Below are positions 19,621 through 31,800 of a stretch of 64,000 nucleotides of DNA, in pieces. The translations under genes were made by a program, and so were the position numbers. The notes beneath the pieces are model-generated. The model was given only the letters and a program-made list of their open reading frames with translations, made no database searches and had not been told where the DNA came from. Position 1 is the stretch's first letter. The number at the start of each line of letters is the position of its first letter. Source of the DNA: Reticulitermes speratus (lineage: Eukaryota > Arthropoda > Insecta > Blattodea > Rhinotermitidae); the NCBI GenBank assembly GCA_021186555.1, contig JAJKFL010000042.1, positions 9,091,781-9,155,780 on the forward strand. Direction: 5' to 3'.

Positions 19621-22430
19621 ATGAGGCATAAATGTTTAATATTTAATGACGCGCGAAATTTAGCATTTAGGTATCTCGGATTCTTAAAAATCTGACCATT
19701 GCAGTTATTCGATGATATGGTATTGAATCTAGAAGTATGTACGCCTTTACATCTCCGGTTCGATAAGGGTTCGGCAGCTTGTGGTGTTGTTAATTATGAA
19801 ACTGAGCAATGTGTTGAAGCTTTCGCTGAATTCCACTGTACTTTCAGCATCAGAAATTAGGAAAAATTGCAGAAGATGAAATATCCTCGCGAGTTGAGTA
19901 GTAACACAACGTACAGAATTACGTGCGAACTTCTGAAGATTGGGAAAACTGAAAAATGCTTCATTTCCTGGGCATGCTACAGAACGTGAGCCCATTTTGT
20001 CTTCCATTTTTCTAGTCGATGAATAGCTCAATTCGGTCCGCATTTTCTGTATTAGTACAAACCCAACTCAAGTTTCATAGACAGATATTAACGATTCCCA
20101 TTTATAGCTATGACTTACATTAATAGCCTTTTCGCTCATCTGCCCGTCTACATTATAGTCCTTGAGGAATGCTGAAAACACCAGGTTACTAAACATGCAC
20201 ACTATGCAACGATTTTCGGAGAAGGTCTAGACTTCAATACGGCCCGAAGCACAGGAATCTCTCACCGTTGTTGTCATCTTCTGATCGTACTCTTAAATAC
20301 TAACGATTAGAAATGTTTTCGTGCAAGTACCTACACCTAGTCGACCACAAAACACTTCCCATTTATGCGTGAGCTCTATGGTTTCTCTACCAGGGTATTA
20401 GTCTATTTTGTGGTTTATTAGAATGTTTTTCTTATCTCTGGACCGAGCACGGCAGCTTTATCGTATAGAAAGCCTCCATTCACCGCGACATCCTGTGACA
20501 ACTGCGATGTTCAGGTCAGCGATAAAGGAAATTCTGTCTGTATATTTCGAAGGGTAAAATACATGGCAAACTGAGTTGTGAATCGAAGAGATTGTAGAAG
20601 GAAGTGGTCGTGGCCTGATTTGAGGTACGTAATGCCCCTGAATTTGACTGGAGGGTTTGAAGAAAACTAAGAAAGGTAAATACAATTTGCCTGCTGAAGT
20701 TCGAACTGAGAACTTCCTGATGCAAGCTCGAAGTGCAAATGCTTGATGCAACTTGTGCCTTGAAGGAGGTGGAGGAGGAGAAGAAGAAGAAGAGATGTAT
20801 ATTCTCATCTAATGGCCGTCGTGACTTTCCATTAAGGCACAGAAGCATTGCGCAGCTTATTATGTCCATTGGACACATGAGTAAAGCAAACGAGGGCTAT
20901 TATACTATGTAACCCTACGTGCCAGCAACACTTAATGTCTAGAAGCACGGCGTGTTGCGGGCCGTCAGGGAAATTAAGGTCATTGGTGGTAATTACGTAA
21001 CAGAGCTGAAGTGTGCTGTGAGAATATGGAAATAGACGTGACTATAGGTGTAATTTCTTGAGCCTTCAAAAGACAAAATGATTTTATACTGATGTAAATG
21101 TTGGATTATTTTTTGTTCAAGAGGAAATATGTTTCATTCTAGGTCCTCAAGTTTATGATGTATTCGTCGTTTAAAAAAGGCTTTGCCGCAGTGTCATATC
21201 TACTGCAGTCCGATAACGTATTTGAGATTATGAATTATTGATATTTTTATAAATGTTTGGACTGTACTTAAAACTGTCCATAGTCAAATTCAAAATTGTG
21301 ATCTGTTGTGGTTTATTTAACGACGCTGTTACTACCAGTGTTACATATGATGTGTTTTAGGTGACTAAGGACAAGTACGGAAATCTGTGGAATGATAATT
21401 GGCGGACGACAACAGTCCATCTTTTTCAGATATGTTCAATAAATACAAAATACAAAAATACGGTAAATACAATGTTAAGTTCATTCCGTCTTTTCCTTCT
21501 TTAATATTATCAACCTAATGATATTTAATGAATAGCAAAAATGTGGACACTCATTATGTCGTTTTTTTCCTTCTTCCTTCGATATAAATATTCCTAACAG
21601 TTTGTTCTAAAAAAAACCTCTGTGTTAGATATTTATATATGATTCTGACGGTTAAAAATTATAATTAAATAATTTACTTTATGGACTTTACCTTAATCGT
21701 CCAGTGTTTAAAATAAATTAATAATACCGCGTTTTGGGGGACAGGATCAGTTCCTGTGCTTACTTAAAATACAGAGTGAAACGGCTGCTCTTTTGGGCCC
21801 GATAGGTAAAGTTATTCTAAACTCCCGTTGCCAGAGTAAACCTGTCTGAAATTTCGTAATATCCTACTTCTTACAGGGCGAAAGTGAGGTTCACGGTCTG
21901 GTGGCCAGCACTTCAGCTCCATTTTCGGGGGGGTTTTGAGTTGAAAACTTTGCCCACAGGTTTGTTATTGTGACTAAAGTTTTTGTGATTGTCCTCAGTC
22001 CCTCCAGACAATTGTAAGTTTACTAATTCGAATTAGGCCACCACCGCTTGCTTCCACATTCTTTTTCATTCTTACTTTACAAATCGCGCTTCCACTCAAC
22101 TCTCTATAAACTTAATTGCTGAAAACATTTCTTTTAATCAAAAGTAAATTTTTTCTGTGAGGTTATATTAATCTAACTTCAACCGGAAGGCAGCCCTTGT
22201 CAGCGGTTCGCGAGTACTTATTGAAGATGCTTCATAGCTATACGCCGACTTCTTTTACCGAAATCTGAGGACGTGTCAGGCCGTGATGACGAGGAGGGCA
22301 CTTAACACTTCTCATGTAGGAAATTTTTCGTTTTGCATATCTGATTTTAAGGAAACGTTCTTTGTTCGTAGACGTGACGTGTAAATAAGTGTTTTGTACG
22401 GCAAATTAAGTTTGTCTTGCGTACTTTATA
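19621..22430. other. Long unannotated stretch
   Basis: No exon is supported. A reversed relic of the long-stem-II hammerhead-like motif lies at about 21728-21765 (GCGTTTTGGGGGACAGGATC...CCTGTGC). GTTGTGGTTTATTTAACGAC at 21306 resembles SINE-F-type tails. Open frames on the minus strand at 20458-20878 have low-complexity Ser/Pro-rich translations and are not convincing. Confidence 0.4.
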
Positions 22431-22650
22431 CAGGATGATTCATTAAAACAAGGCCTTAATAGCAACGTATTTTATATCTCACTGAACACAAAATATAATG
22501 AATGTTCACAATACAGGTCGCAAGTGTTCTCCATTGTTCTGAGTACATAGACTACACCAGTCCTCGTTAAGGTGTTTGGAGAGACGCTTCTAAATATTAC
22601 CGTCGTGATGATCTCGATCACATTTTTAATTTTCACTTTCAATTGTTAAA
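22431..22650. mobile_element. Possible mariner-like fragment
   Basis: Starts TACAGGATGATTCATTAAAAC, a terminal-repeat-like sequence beside TA, followed by sequence with TCCATTGTTCTGAGTACAT reminiscent of transposase-derived repeats. No second end was found. Low confidence. Confidence 0.25.
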
Positions 22651-22829
22651 TTATCCTTGAATTGTTGTGGTACATACTGTCTTCAAGAAAACCTCCCTAA
22701 ATTTCAAAAACATATTAGACGCAGGTATCCCGAAAACTCCGCGATTATATATGGAAACACAATATAGTCCTACAATCAAGCGTAGAACTACTGTCTCGTA
22801 GGATGTGATGCAGTATTTTCTCGTAGAAA

Positions 22830-22920
22830 CTGACCAAAGTTTCGGAATAACATTCTACCTCCATCTTCATTATCCTAACCTGAAGATGGAGGCAGCAGGT
22901 TCCTCCCATAAAATTATATT
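22830..22920. other. Decayed inverted hammerhead-like pair
   Basis: Minus strand: AUGAAGA-U-GGAGG...UUCC-GAAAC-UUUG-GUC; plus strand: CUGAAGA-U-GGAGG-CAGCAGGUU-CCUCC without the following GAAAC. The two halves face each other as in the foldback elements. One keeps the 3' half and the other the 5' half of the core. Confidence 0.4.
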
Positions 22921-23314
22921 CTTCCTGTGTTTAAAGTAATTCTACTCGTCTATGTAATTCACAGTTCATTTTCAATTAATGACCATAAAATTGCGATGTG
23001 CTAACCAAAGTTTCCGGACTGGCCGCGTGGAGCGCTAACCGGATGTAATGTAGCTGTGTTCCGCTAGGTACCGTTGAATTTATTTATTGCGAATTAATGT
23101 GGTGAATGTCGCTATAAGTGAAAACTTGTGTCTGTTGACGTTTAAGTGTGTTTGTATTGAACGTGTTCTGCCATTGCTGTAGCCCAGTTAATTGTCAGAC
23201 CTTAGGGAACAGAGATTCGATTAATGACTGTGATTTACACGCATATATTATACTTTAACGTCAGATGTGCATGATTATAGGTGTGTGTGCGAAAGATATT
23301 ATAGTATTCAACAA

Positions 23315-23822
23315 GAAGAATAATCTTTTCACCAGCAAACTGGACTTAAATTTAAGGAAGAAACTAGTAAAGTGATACATTTGGAGCATAGCTTTATATG
23401 GTGCTGAAACATGGACACTCCGGAAAGTAGATCAGAAGTATCTGGAAAGTTTTGATATGTGGTGCTGGAGAAGAATGGAGAAGATCAGTTGGACCGATCG
23501 TGTGAGAAATGAAGAAGTATTACACAGAGTCAAGGAGGAGAGGAATATCGTACATACAATAAAAAGAAGAAAGGCTAACTGGATTGGTCACATCTTGCGC
23601 AGAAACTGCCTTCTAAAACACGTGATTGAAGGAAAGTTAGAAGGAAGGATAGAAATGCCGGGAAGACGAGGGAGAAGACGTAAGCAGCTGCTGGATGACC
23701 TTAAGGAAAAGAGAAGATACTGGAAATGTGAAAGAGGAAGCACTAGATCGCACCCTGTGGAGAACTCGCTTTGGTAGAGGCTACGGACCTGTCGTAAGAC
23801 AGACTACAGAATGAATGAATAC
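23315..23822 (+). pseudogene. LINE-1 C-terminus (RTE-like), broken
   Basis: Reads FTSKLDLNLRKKLVK-stop-YIWS, then YGAETWTLRKVDQKYLESFD, MWCWRRMEKISWTDRVRNEE, ANWIGHILRRNCLLKHVIEG and GRRGRRRKQLLDDLKEK, a typical C-terminal region of RTE-like endonuclease/reverse transcriptase ORFs. A TGA at about 23371 replaces the TGC kept in the reversed copy at 26860, and a frameshift after RRYWK destroys the terminus. Ends ATGAATGAAT. 5'-truncated, so the enzyme domains are gone. Confidence 0.85.
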
Positions 23823-25440
23823 GTATGTGTACTTTCACGTTCTTTGATTGCATATTATATTCGTGTTGGTTTCGCCGTGAGAACGTCAGATCTCGTATAT
23901 TTTCACAATGCTTCTAAGTATGGTAGAGATTTACATGCATAACCCTGTATGTTTAAAGGAAGGTAACAGAAGCAACAACTCTTCCTCTGTTGGTTGTAAA
24001 CGTGCACATTACAAGTAGTTGTGTTTAAGAGCACAGCTTTACTCTTAAGCATACTTTTATTATTATTGGATATTCTTACCGGCTGGCCATTACATTTTTG
24101 TATGCAATTCCTATAACCAACGCCTTATCGATTCCATTCTCCGTGGCCGAACGTGACTTTCGCTGCTTTCATGAGGTTTCATTAATCGAATCCTTAAATT
24201 ACCTTTAATTTCTCCGATTTCATTTCAATACATCTTACAGTACTATCGATTTTATTCTGTTGACACGAAAGTCTGTGTTTCAGTGATTCGTATGGCAAGC
24301 CACCAACTGTTCTCATTTGGTACGCTGAAGGTGGAGGCAGTTTGTTTGTTTCTCCGAATTACTGATAAGAACTTATCAAACTGCATGTTGTGATGACGCA
24401 GAGTACCTCAGTAACAGCACGCACCAGCCCATCCCTCAGAGAGTAGCCTAACGAGCAAGTTATGTTCCTGTTACGTCATTTCCTGACTTAACACCAGCTT
24501 AGACTTAAACACTAAAAGGAAGACGTAAGCCACTATTTCAGTAAGTAATTAGGTGTATTTAAATAAATAAAACTATATAATAACGCGTCATTGTTACTTT
24601 GTTTACCACAAATCTCAAAATTTACTGCTCTGAGATCGAACCCGGACCTCCGCAGTTAGAAACTGGCGATTGATTGCTTGAGCTAGGATCCAAACTTAAT
24701 GTTTTAAAACTCTATAACATCTGAAAATTAGGGGTAAATTCTCCTATACTGAAATTCTAAATAAAAAAAAATGCATTTAATGTTTGAGTTAGAATTTAAG
24801 TGGATTGTGACGTAACATCTACAAACTCAGTGAAGTATAACTTCAGTTTTTCCTCTCTCTCCCCCTCCCCTTTCGTTATGGAAGGTAAAGAATAATTTCA
24901 AAGTAAAATTAAAAGTACTTAATCCCCACATAATTGCTCATTTACTTATATACACGAACCGTTGCCAGAGCACAAGGCTTCTTACCCTCCAAACGCATCG
25001 CATTCCGACATGTTGATAACGTTAAATGCGTAGGTATTTACCTACAGTGCTGTTTAATTCATGCATGACAAAATAATGCGCTCCAAAGCCTATAGCCTTA
25101 TATATATGTTTCATAAGTGACATTTACAAGTTCTTTAAAAAAGGATACTGAATACGACAAAGAGAAATACGGTTTAATTATTCTACTAGTTTCTTTCATT
25201 AGCTCTATCCAAATCAAAATAATAATCAGAATCACAAATAAAATAAATTTTCCATAGTTTCTACAATGAAACCCACTCCTTTTCTCATACGATTTGAGGT
25301 TCCGAGTGTTGTAAATGTTAAGAATACAGTCTGCTGGGGTGTGTCGTCATGTAGTTGGACACAGATAACATAGGTTTTCGGGAACCTATTGCTTCCATCT
25401 TCAGGGTAGAAGGATAAACACTGGAGTCTACATAAACTCA
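23823..25440. other. No gene; repeat relics
   Basis: A SINE-E-like head relic at about 24605-24690 (CTGAGATCGAACCCGGACCT CC). At 25345-25415 the minus strand reads UACC-CUGAAGA-U-GGAAGCAAUAGGUUCC-C-GAAAACCUAUGUU, a hammerhead-like motif spoiled by an inserted A in stem III. Nothing else. Confidence 0.45.
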
Positions 25441-25710
25441 AGCAGTATTCCTGCATGGCTGTTCGCTGGCTTCTCATCGCAGAGATCCATATTCGATCCC
25501 TGGCCAGCTCAAATGGGATTTATGGTGGAAAAAAGTGGCACTCGAACAAATTTTTCTCAAAGTATTTCTGGGTTCCCCTGTCAATATTATTCCATTACGG
25601 CTCCATACACTTATTTCTTTCGTCTGCCCACGACGCTGTATGATATTAACAGTTGACAGCGTCTTTAAATAAGCACCTCTCTCTTCCTCACGACACAGAT
25701 CTGCCACCTG
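25441..25710 (+). mobile_element. SINE-F copy
   Basis: CATATTCGATCCCTGGCCAG (B box), CAAATGGGATTTATGG and a tail TTGACAGCGTCTTTAAATAA GC. The copies at 28870 and 43375 share the B box and the GACAGCGTC(A/T)TTAAATAA tail. Head weakly conserved. Confidence 0.6.
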
Positions 25711-26094
25711 CATTGCGGTTCACACTTCTTAGTACCCGTGGATTTGTTTTGTTACTGTAGCCATAAATAAATGATATTCGGGACTTCATGGTCACTCTGT
25801 ATAACAATTTTCCCTTCGTCCATGTATGTCATTGATAGTTCTAAGGCAGAAGCATTGCTCTGGAATTTTTCCCTCGTCAAATATTCCGCCAAAAATGACA
25901 AAGCTTTCGGAAACTTCTTCCGTTTCTGTCTGAGGTTGAAATGGTTGGGACATTATTTACTCCTTTGGGTACTATAAAAGGGTCCGTTGTGTTATTTTAA
26001 GACTTTCAATTTTCACAGTAATATAAAATCTTCAGAAACACGATTTGTCAGCGCGTGATTTAACGGCTGTACTAATTTATGAAATTCTATAACG

Positions 26095-26265
26095 TCGATG
26101 ATAGATGAATGGAAAAGTGTGGAGCATTGTTGGAATGATAGTGACAGGGAAAAGATGAAATACTGCGAATAAACCGTGTCCCAGTGCTACTTCATCCACC
26201 TACATGTTACACAGCCTGGCCTGGAATCGAACGCGGGCAATTAACACAATAGCCGTGTCACTGCT
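26095..26265 (-). mobile_element. SINE-E fragment, reverse
   Basis: CCGTGTCCCAGTGCTACTTC, CCTGGAATCGAACGCGGGC and GTGGAGCATTGTTGGAATG correspond to SINE-E in reverse. The tRNA-like head is truncated after the B box. Confidence 0.6.
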
Positions 26266-26404
26266 TTTTTCAATACAACTCCTGTGTATAAAACTGTGAA
26301 GTTTTTCCTAAGAGTTTTTCCCAGTTAAGCCTGAGTCCCGCTATGGGCCAGCTTAGGGTCAGGGATAATACCGTGTTCCCCCCTAATAAAATGCGAAGTT
26401 TTTT

Positions 26405-26915
26405 TTTTCGAAAATCATTCATTCTGTAGTCTGTCTTACGACAGGTCCGTAGCCTCTTCCAAAGCGAGTTCTCCACAGGGTGCGATCTAGTGCTTCCTCT
26501 TTCACATTTCCAGTATCTTCTCTTTCCTTAAGGTCATCCAGTAGCTGCTTACGTCTTCTCCCTCGTCCTCCCGTCATTTCTATCCTTTTCTCTAACTTTC
26601 CTTCAATCACATGTTTCAGAAGGCAGTTCCTACGCAAGATGTGACCAATCCAGTTAGCCTTTCTTCTTTTTATTGTATGTACGATATTCCTCTCCTCTTT
26701 GACTCTGTGTAATATTCTTAATTCCTCACACGATCGGTCCAACTGATCTTCTCCATTCTTCTCCAGCACCACATTATCAAAACTTTCCAGATACTTCTGA
26801 TCTACTTTCCGAAGTGTCCACGTTTCAGCACCACACAAAGCTATGCTCCAAATGTAGCACTTTACTAGTTTCTTCCTTAAATTTAAGTCCAGTTTGCTGG
26901 TGAAAATCCGTACAG
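26405..26915 (-). pseudogene. LINE-1 C-terminus, reverse; longest intact tail
   Basis: Open on the minus strand from 26838 to 26419 (about 139 codons): GAETWTLRKVDQKYLESFDN, VVLEKNGEDQLDRSCEELRI (frameshifted relative to 23315), ANWIGHILRRNCLLKHVIEG, TGGRGRRRKQLLDDLKERED, ALDRTLWRTRFGRGYGPVVR QTTE. It retains the true terminus and the 3' ATTCATTCATTC. 5'-truncated at the same place as the 23315 copy. Only a retrotransposon tail, with no catalytic residues. Confidence 0.85.
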
Positions 26916-28860
26916 AAAAGTAGGGGTCACCTTATAAGCGGGACCTTGAGGCATTTCCAAGTAACACGTCAGAGAAAAGACATTTCTTAGCACATAGTAA
27001 CTTGGTGGATGCTATAGCGCTGTTCTTACGGCACGTAAGTTCAATTACATATTCTACATTTACTTCTGCCTGTTTGAAATTTTATTAACGTTTCTCTTAT
27101 ATGTTCTAAATTTTCTTATGTCTTTCTCTAAATACTGTAATTGTAAAGAGGAGTCGCCTTATATTACGACTTGAACAAACGATATTCTTTGCCTGTATTT
27201 AAACGCATATCTTCGTCGCCGTATACCACGCCTTTTTTTTTAAATTCTTTATTGCATCAAAGTTACACTTCATGGTTTGTCAGTGAATTTATTACAATGA
27301 TACATAGAAGTTAATTGATAGTATACTAAGTATATGTTTATTTCATTTGTGTATTTATCATATGTTGTTCTTATTCCTCTTCTTCTTATTATAAATTAGG
27401 TTGTAGTCACCATCCTAGCGCCGGAGTTCTTCCGTCTTTTATCCTTTTTTGACCTTAATTATCCACGTATTGAGGTGTGCGTATTATGTGGGGAATACGT
27501 TCTCTTTATGTATGTAGGTCTTATGTTCGTATCTTTTTCGTGGTTGAGGTATCTTATCGAATCAAAGGTCAATCACATCTAAATATTTCCCGCCTCTGAT
27601 GTATTTTTTTTTTTTTTTTTTGCTGTAAGCCTTCCACCTTGCTCTTCTCATGAAGTCGAGGAAATCTTTCATAGTCAAAGCCGAATTATCATACATATAG
27701 CCTAGCATGTGGCCTAACATCCACACTGTTGCGTTATGGTTTTTTGTTGAAAGCGATCGCTAACGTGTGGTCACTCGTATTTCAGCACAATGAAGGAATA
27801 TTTGACTGGCTCTTGACTGGACCGTGACTGTCATTACACAGTCAATCGTGCCGCGTTCTGACCAAGTGACACTGCAACTCGGAGTTATGATATCACAGAG
27901 CCCACCTAAGGGGCAATGAATGTTTTAAGGTCTCCACGCAACCAGCGCCCGATACCAGCGCAAACTAGTAACCAGGTCGATATGAATTGTTACCATTCCA
28001 GTCACTGAAATGAGTGGCATGGCATGAACGTTACGTTAATTGAATGCCCCAACTTCCGTCCGTCCACATTCGACACACATAGATCACATAGATCGTAGTA
28101 TTGATGTTATAGACCACTTCAGGTTCTTGGTGTATTTGACAATGATTTTTTCGACTGCACTGGTTCTGTTTGGTCGTCGAATGTGATGATAAGGTGAGCA
28201 TGCGTCATTAAGTTCCGGAAACGGGACTCAGTAAAGTCTGTCATCCCCTGGTCATTATTCTTGAGGGGTTGTCTGTAACCGGATATCCGATGTTGGTGTC
28301 CTGAAGACATTATGAAATATGCCATAAACTTGGAAAAGTTTTTGAAAGGCAGCTTTATACAGGGCGTATATTTTATTGCCAGACTGCTCGCCGTATTAGG
28401 TTAGGTGACCTCATACGTCGTAACGTTTACACAAAGTCACGTGAAAATCGGTTTTTTTCAAAAGATAAAATGGGACAGACCTACAGAGGCGCGCGTTTGG
28501 AGAATATTATGAAAAAAGCCAACTTCTTTCCATAAAGAAAGGAAGTCCGCTAATAAATACAGAATGATCCTTCAGAAAGAAAAATGTAAAAGCCTGATAT
28601 AGTTACAGATAGAAGTTTCTAGGTAGAGGATGTAAGTAGTAGCAGTAGTTTATATTTCAAAAGCTATAGTTGATTTTTTAAAAATTTATGTTTGCCTTTC
28701 CATAGTCTCTATAGTACCTATCAACGTTTGATAATATAATGCATTTCAGATGATGTGCTACAGACTGTACTCTTCGCCCTTTTGAAACTCAGAGATCACG
28801 CGAATCAGCGCACTCGTATGTCACGGATATGTTTTATTAAAATATGTATCGATTTATCCG
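26916..28860. other. No gene; T19 homopolymer
   Basis: A T run at 27602-27621. TATACAGGGCGTATATTTTA at 28357 looks like a solo TA-flanked terminal repeat. No exon is supported. Confidence 0.45.
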
Positions 28861-28869
28861 CCAAAGGAA

Positions 28870-29095
28870 ACTCGACGGTTGAAGCGTACTGTGTAACATT
28901 CCTTCGTATTCGGAATGTTCTGGGTTCAAATCTCGTCCGGAAAAAAACTTGGGATTTTTATGACAGAGTATGAAGTGAAATTAGACGACTCTCTCCTTCC
29001 ACATCCATTCCAATTTATTATTTAGTGATTATAATACTATTCGACTCTACATGCGTATAGTGTGAGCAGCTGTGACTGTCCTTAAATAAAGCATA
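28870..29095 (+). mobile_element. SINE-F copy
   Basis: TTCTGGGTTCAAATCTCGTC (B box) followed by GGGATTTTTATGACAG and a tail GACTGTCCTTAAATAAAGCA. Matches the 25441 and 43375 copies in order. Confidence 0.55.
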
Positions 29096-30300
29096 AATAA
29101 GTAAAGATAAAAATAAATAATTACAGATATTCAATGTTATATAAAGGACCAGGTTACGAAATTCTGGCGATGTTCTGCCTCATGGTCAGTCATAATAAAG
29201 TTAGGCGTATGTATGTCAGGTGACAGTGATTGCCTGAAAAATCTGTAATTACGAAGTTGCAGCCTCGGCCTTTGTCTATAGGAAATTATCTCTAGGCAGA
29301 AACACCGCTTATTTTATCAACTGTCATTATATAACTTTCCTAACTTCCTAAAGTCCATATTAAATAAAATGTCCTACTTATGCAGCTACGTGTTTTCCAG
29401 ACCGTACAAGGTAGGAAAGGTAAAGTTGTCCCAGTGCTTAATTAAGCACCATGTCTTCAGATATTATGGAGGGAGTGGAGACAAAACTCCACGTATTTTT
29501 AACCATCCTTGTTGGGCCCCATAAGAATCACCTAGCTAGCAAGCTGGCAAGTGATGTGCAACAGACGCCCACGTTAAGCAAGCTGTCACCTCCTCTCTAC
29601 AGACAATTTTGACACTATTTTACGCCAGGATACAAATCTTGATGCCACGGTAGGACAAATGCTTAAATGTCAATGGTGACTATTTGGAAGTCTGGTGTGT
29701 ACCATCTGCTATCCATGTGCAATGGACATATCGAAGTCACAGTAAAGTTCTCGGAATCAGAGTGTGTTAAAATATTTTTGAAACTGTAATTCCGTTGCTT
29801 ATTACCACGAACACAGGACCGTAATTACGTGTCGCAGTGGCAAACAGCGGTGTCAGTGGTAACTATTTGCTGTGGTATGTTGGTTGATCCTACTGTTACA
29901 TTGTTCTGCAGCTAACATTCTTTGTAACTTGTGGCTGTTCTACCTTTACACATGCAATGAACCGCATTATTTCAGTACGGTTTCAACATCCTGATCCAAT
30001 CTCCTAAAGGCGTTTCTTGATAATATAACTGAATGTACGTAAATATTTTAATTTACTGTATTTTATATAGATGAGCCTGACGATGGACTAGCCAAAGAAC
30101 TCGAATCATGTATCCCTTTCGACTGTTAGTGAAATAAAAACAGAGACATATTAGTTTTGACTCTAAAAGCTGGTTTTTATGTTTGTAGTCTGTTTTGTTT
30201 GTATTATTTCCTACACACGTTTCTAAGTCTGAGATAATAAGCGACTTGTTACAGTCTGAATTCATTACTTTATGGACTTTTTATCGTATGTCTTAAAATT
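29096..30300. other. No gene recognised
   Basis: AGGTAAAGTTGTCCCAGTGC at 29415 resembles a SINE tail junction. Otherwise featureless. Confidence 0.4.
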
Positions 30301-30324
30301 TGACATATTAGATATCGGGAACAG

Positions 30325-30375
30325 GGTAGCCTGAAGACGGGGACCAATCCTGTCCCCGAAACGTAGTGTGATACA
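30325..30375 (+). ncRNA. Hammerhead-like motif, sister of 12574
   Basis: CUGAAGA (30331-30337), extra C, stem II GGGGAC (30339-30344) with GUCCCC (30352-30357), then GAAAC. Two stem II pairs present at 12574 are lost and the base expected to be U at the cleavage site is A, so it is probably inactive. Confidence 0.4.
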
Positions 30376-30419
30376 TTTTAATACATACGGTGCAATAAAA
30401 CTCCTTGACGTCATTCAAA

Positions 30420-31221
30420 TTAGACGTCATACACAATCGTCAGAACCTTATAGAATCGTAGGGATTGTGACTGTGTTTGGAAGTATAGGCACAACGTAAA
30501 AATGCTGGCAGCTTCGTTTTTTATTTCCTCTGAGTTTTAAAGTTGTGAATACTAATTTTGTACAAGACAGGGGAGACAATGCACCCAGTGGTTGCCGGGT
30601 CACAAAATATTCCACTGTATGAAAGTTATATTTTGTGTAATTATAACTAAAATTATGAGATATGCATAGAGCGTTTTCGGCGTAACTTTTATATCTCAGA
30701 TTCTCTACAACTGTATTTCGAAACAATATTCCTTTTAACAAATACAGGGCCTTTATTTAATCTGACAACCATCATTTATTATTTCCAACTCATATTGCGC
30801 AGCGTTTTTGGGCGTTCAAGCGATTTAACTACGTTGATATGATAAAGGAGCTGACAGAAAGCGGTAAGCGATAGTTGTCTTATAAATTAATGACACTGCA
30901 TATAGCGATTGTTACTCGCGAACTGTGTGCATAGACGCATGTAATTTCTTCATATATAGTGCCCTTTACTATGTCCGACGTTAACTCAAATTTGAACGCA
31001 TGGACACATTTTAGTGGTACACGTGTGCAGTAATTCATGAAAATACGTTCAGTGTCTTTCAAGTTGCTACACGCAGACTTACACACACGACGAATCTTGT
31101 TGTCTTTGTGCAACTTTTGTTTATGATCGCTACAAAAAAATATTACTCTATAAAGCATGTGCCTTATTATTGATCCGGACACTACACGATTGTAAGTTTT
31201 TTTATATTGTGGGTTTATAAC
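30420..31221. other. No gene recognised
   Basis: AT-rich, no repeat boundary visible. Confidence 0.4.
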
Positions 31222-31232
31222 ATGGACTGCCT

Positions 31233-31789
31233 CTCGAATAATAAGACCAACGAATGCACTGTATTGACCAATTTTATTCTGGCCTATTTCCCTACACGTG
31301 TTTCGAAACTTTAAAGTTTCATCTTCAGGGGTCTTTGTGTTATGCTACCAGATATTCACATGTTAAAAGTAAGCTGACAATATATACACAATAGTCTGTT
31401 GAACAATATTAAAAACTCGTGTGAATAAATATTCAGTGCACTTTAGAAATTGTACGATGTGTACCGTTAACTGTTAGAAATGTAAAATCTCACGTAAAAT
31501 TATATATAAAAAACTGTTTATTAAAACATTGTAGTCTGTTCATAGTATTGGCTGTGTGTTATTATTTTACGCGACTACTGGCTTGGTTTCTATAACTCCA
31601 TAGTCATTTCTGTAAAAAATAAAATAAACATTCCAAATAAGAGTTTTGTTTATTATGTAGATATTATAGTTGAATGGAGATTTTTAAAAAATTGGTATAG
31701 AAATAGGCCAGAATAAAATTGGTCAATACAGTGCATTCGTTGGTCTTATTATTCGATTAAAACATAATGCACGGTGCTAATACAGTGAA
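31233..31789 (+). mobile_element. Foldback element with hammerhead, 11-bp duplication
   Basis: ATGGACTGCCT is duplicated at 31222-31232 and 31790-31800. The left arm CGAATAATAAGACCAACGAA TGCAC faces the right arm GTGCATTCGTTGGTCTTATT ATTCG. The tail AAAACATAATGCACGGTGCT lies only at the right. The left arm reaches the ribozyme motif; the right arm stops short of it, so only one motif remains. The interior (31345-31675) is AT-rich without an open frame. Confidence 0.9.
31290..31331 (-). ncRNA. Hammerhead ribozyme candidate, intact core
   Basis: Minus strand: CCC, core CUGAAGA (31328-31322), extra U, stem II GAAACUUUAAAGUUUC (fully self-complementary), GAAAC, loop ACGU, GUA, GGG. All bases required in the hammerhead core are present; predicted cleavage lies after the A of GUA (between 31293 and 31292). 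Stem I is only 3 bp, so folding may need loop contacts or a dimer through the palindromic CACGUG of stem III. Confidence 0.7.
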
Positions 31790-31800
31790 ATGGACTGCCT

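Noticed and set aside
20458-20878. Two overlapping minus-strand frames as an exon
   Set aside because: Low-complexity Ser/Pro stretches from a GAAGAAG run and no similarity I recognise.
22870-22915. Intact hammerhead on the plus strand
   Set aside because: CUGAAGA and a paired stem II are there, but CATAAAAT replaces GAAAC, so the core is incomplete.
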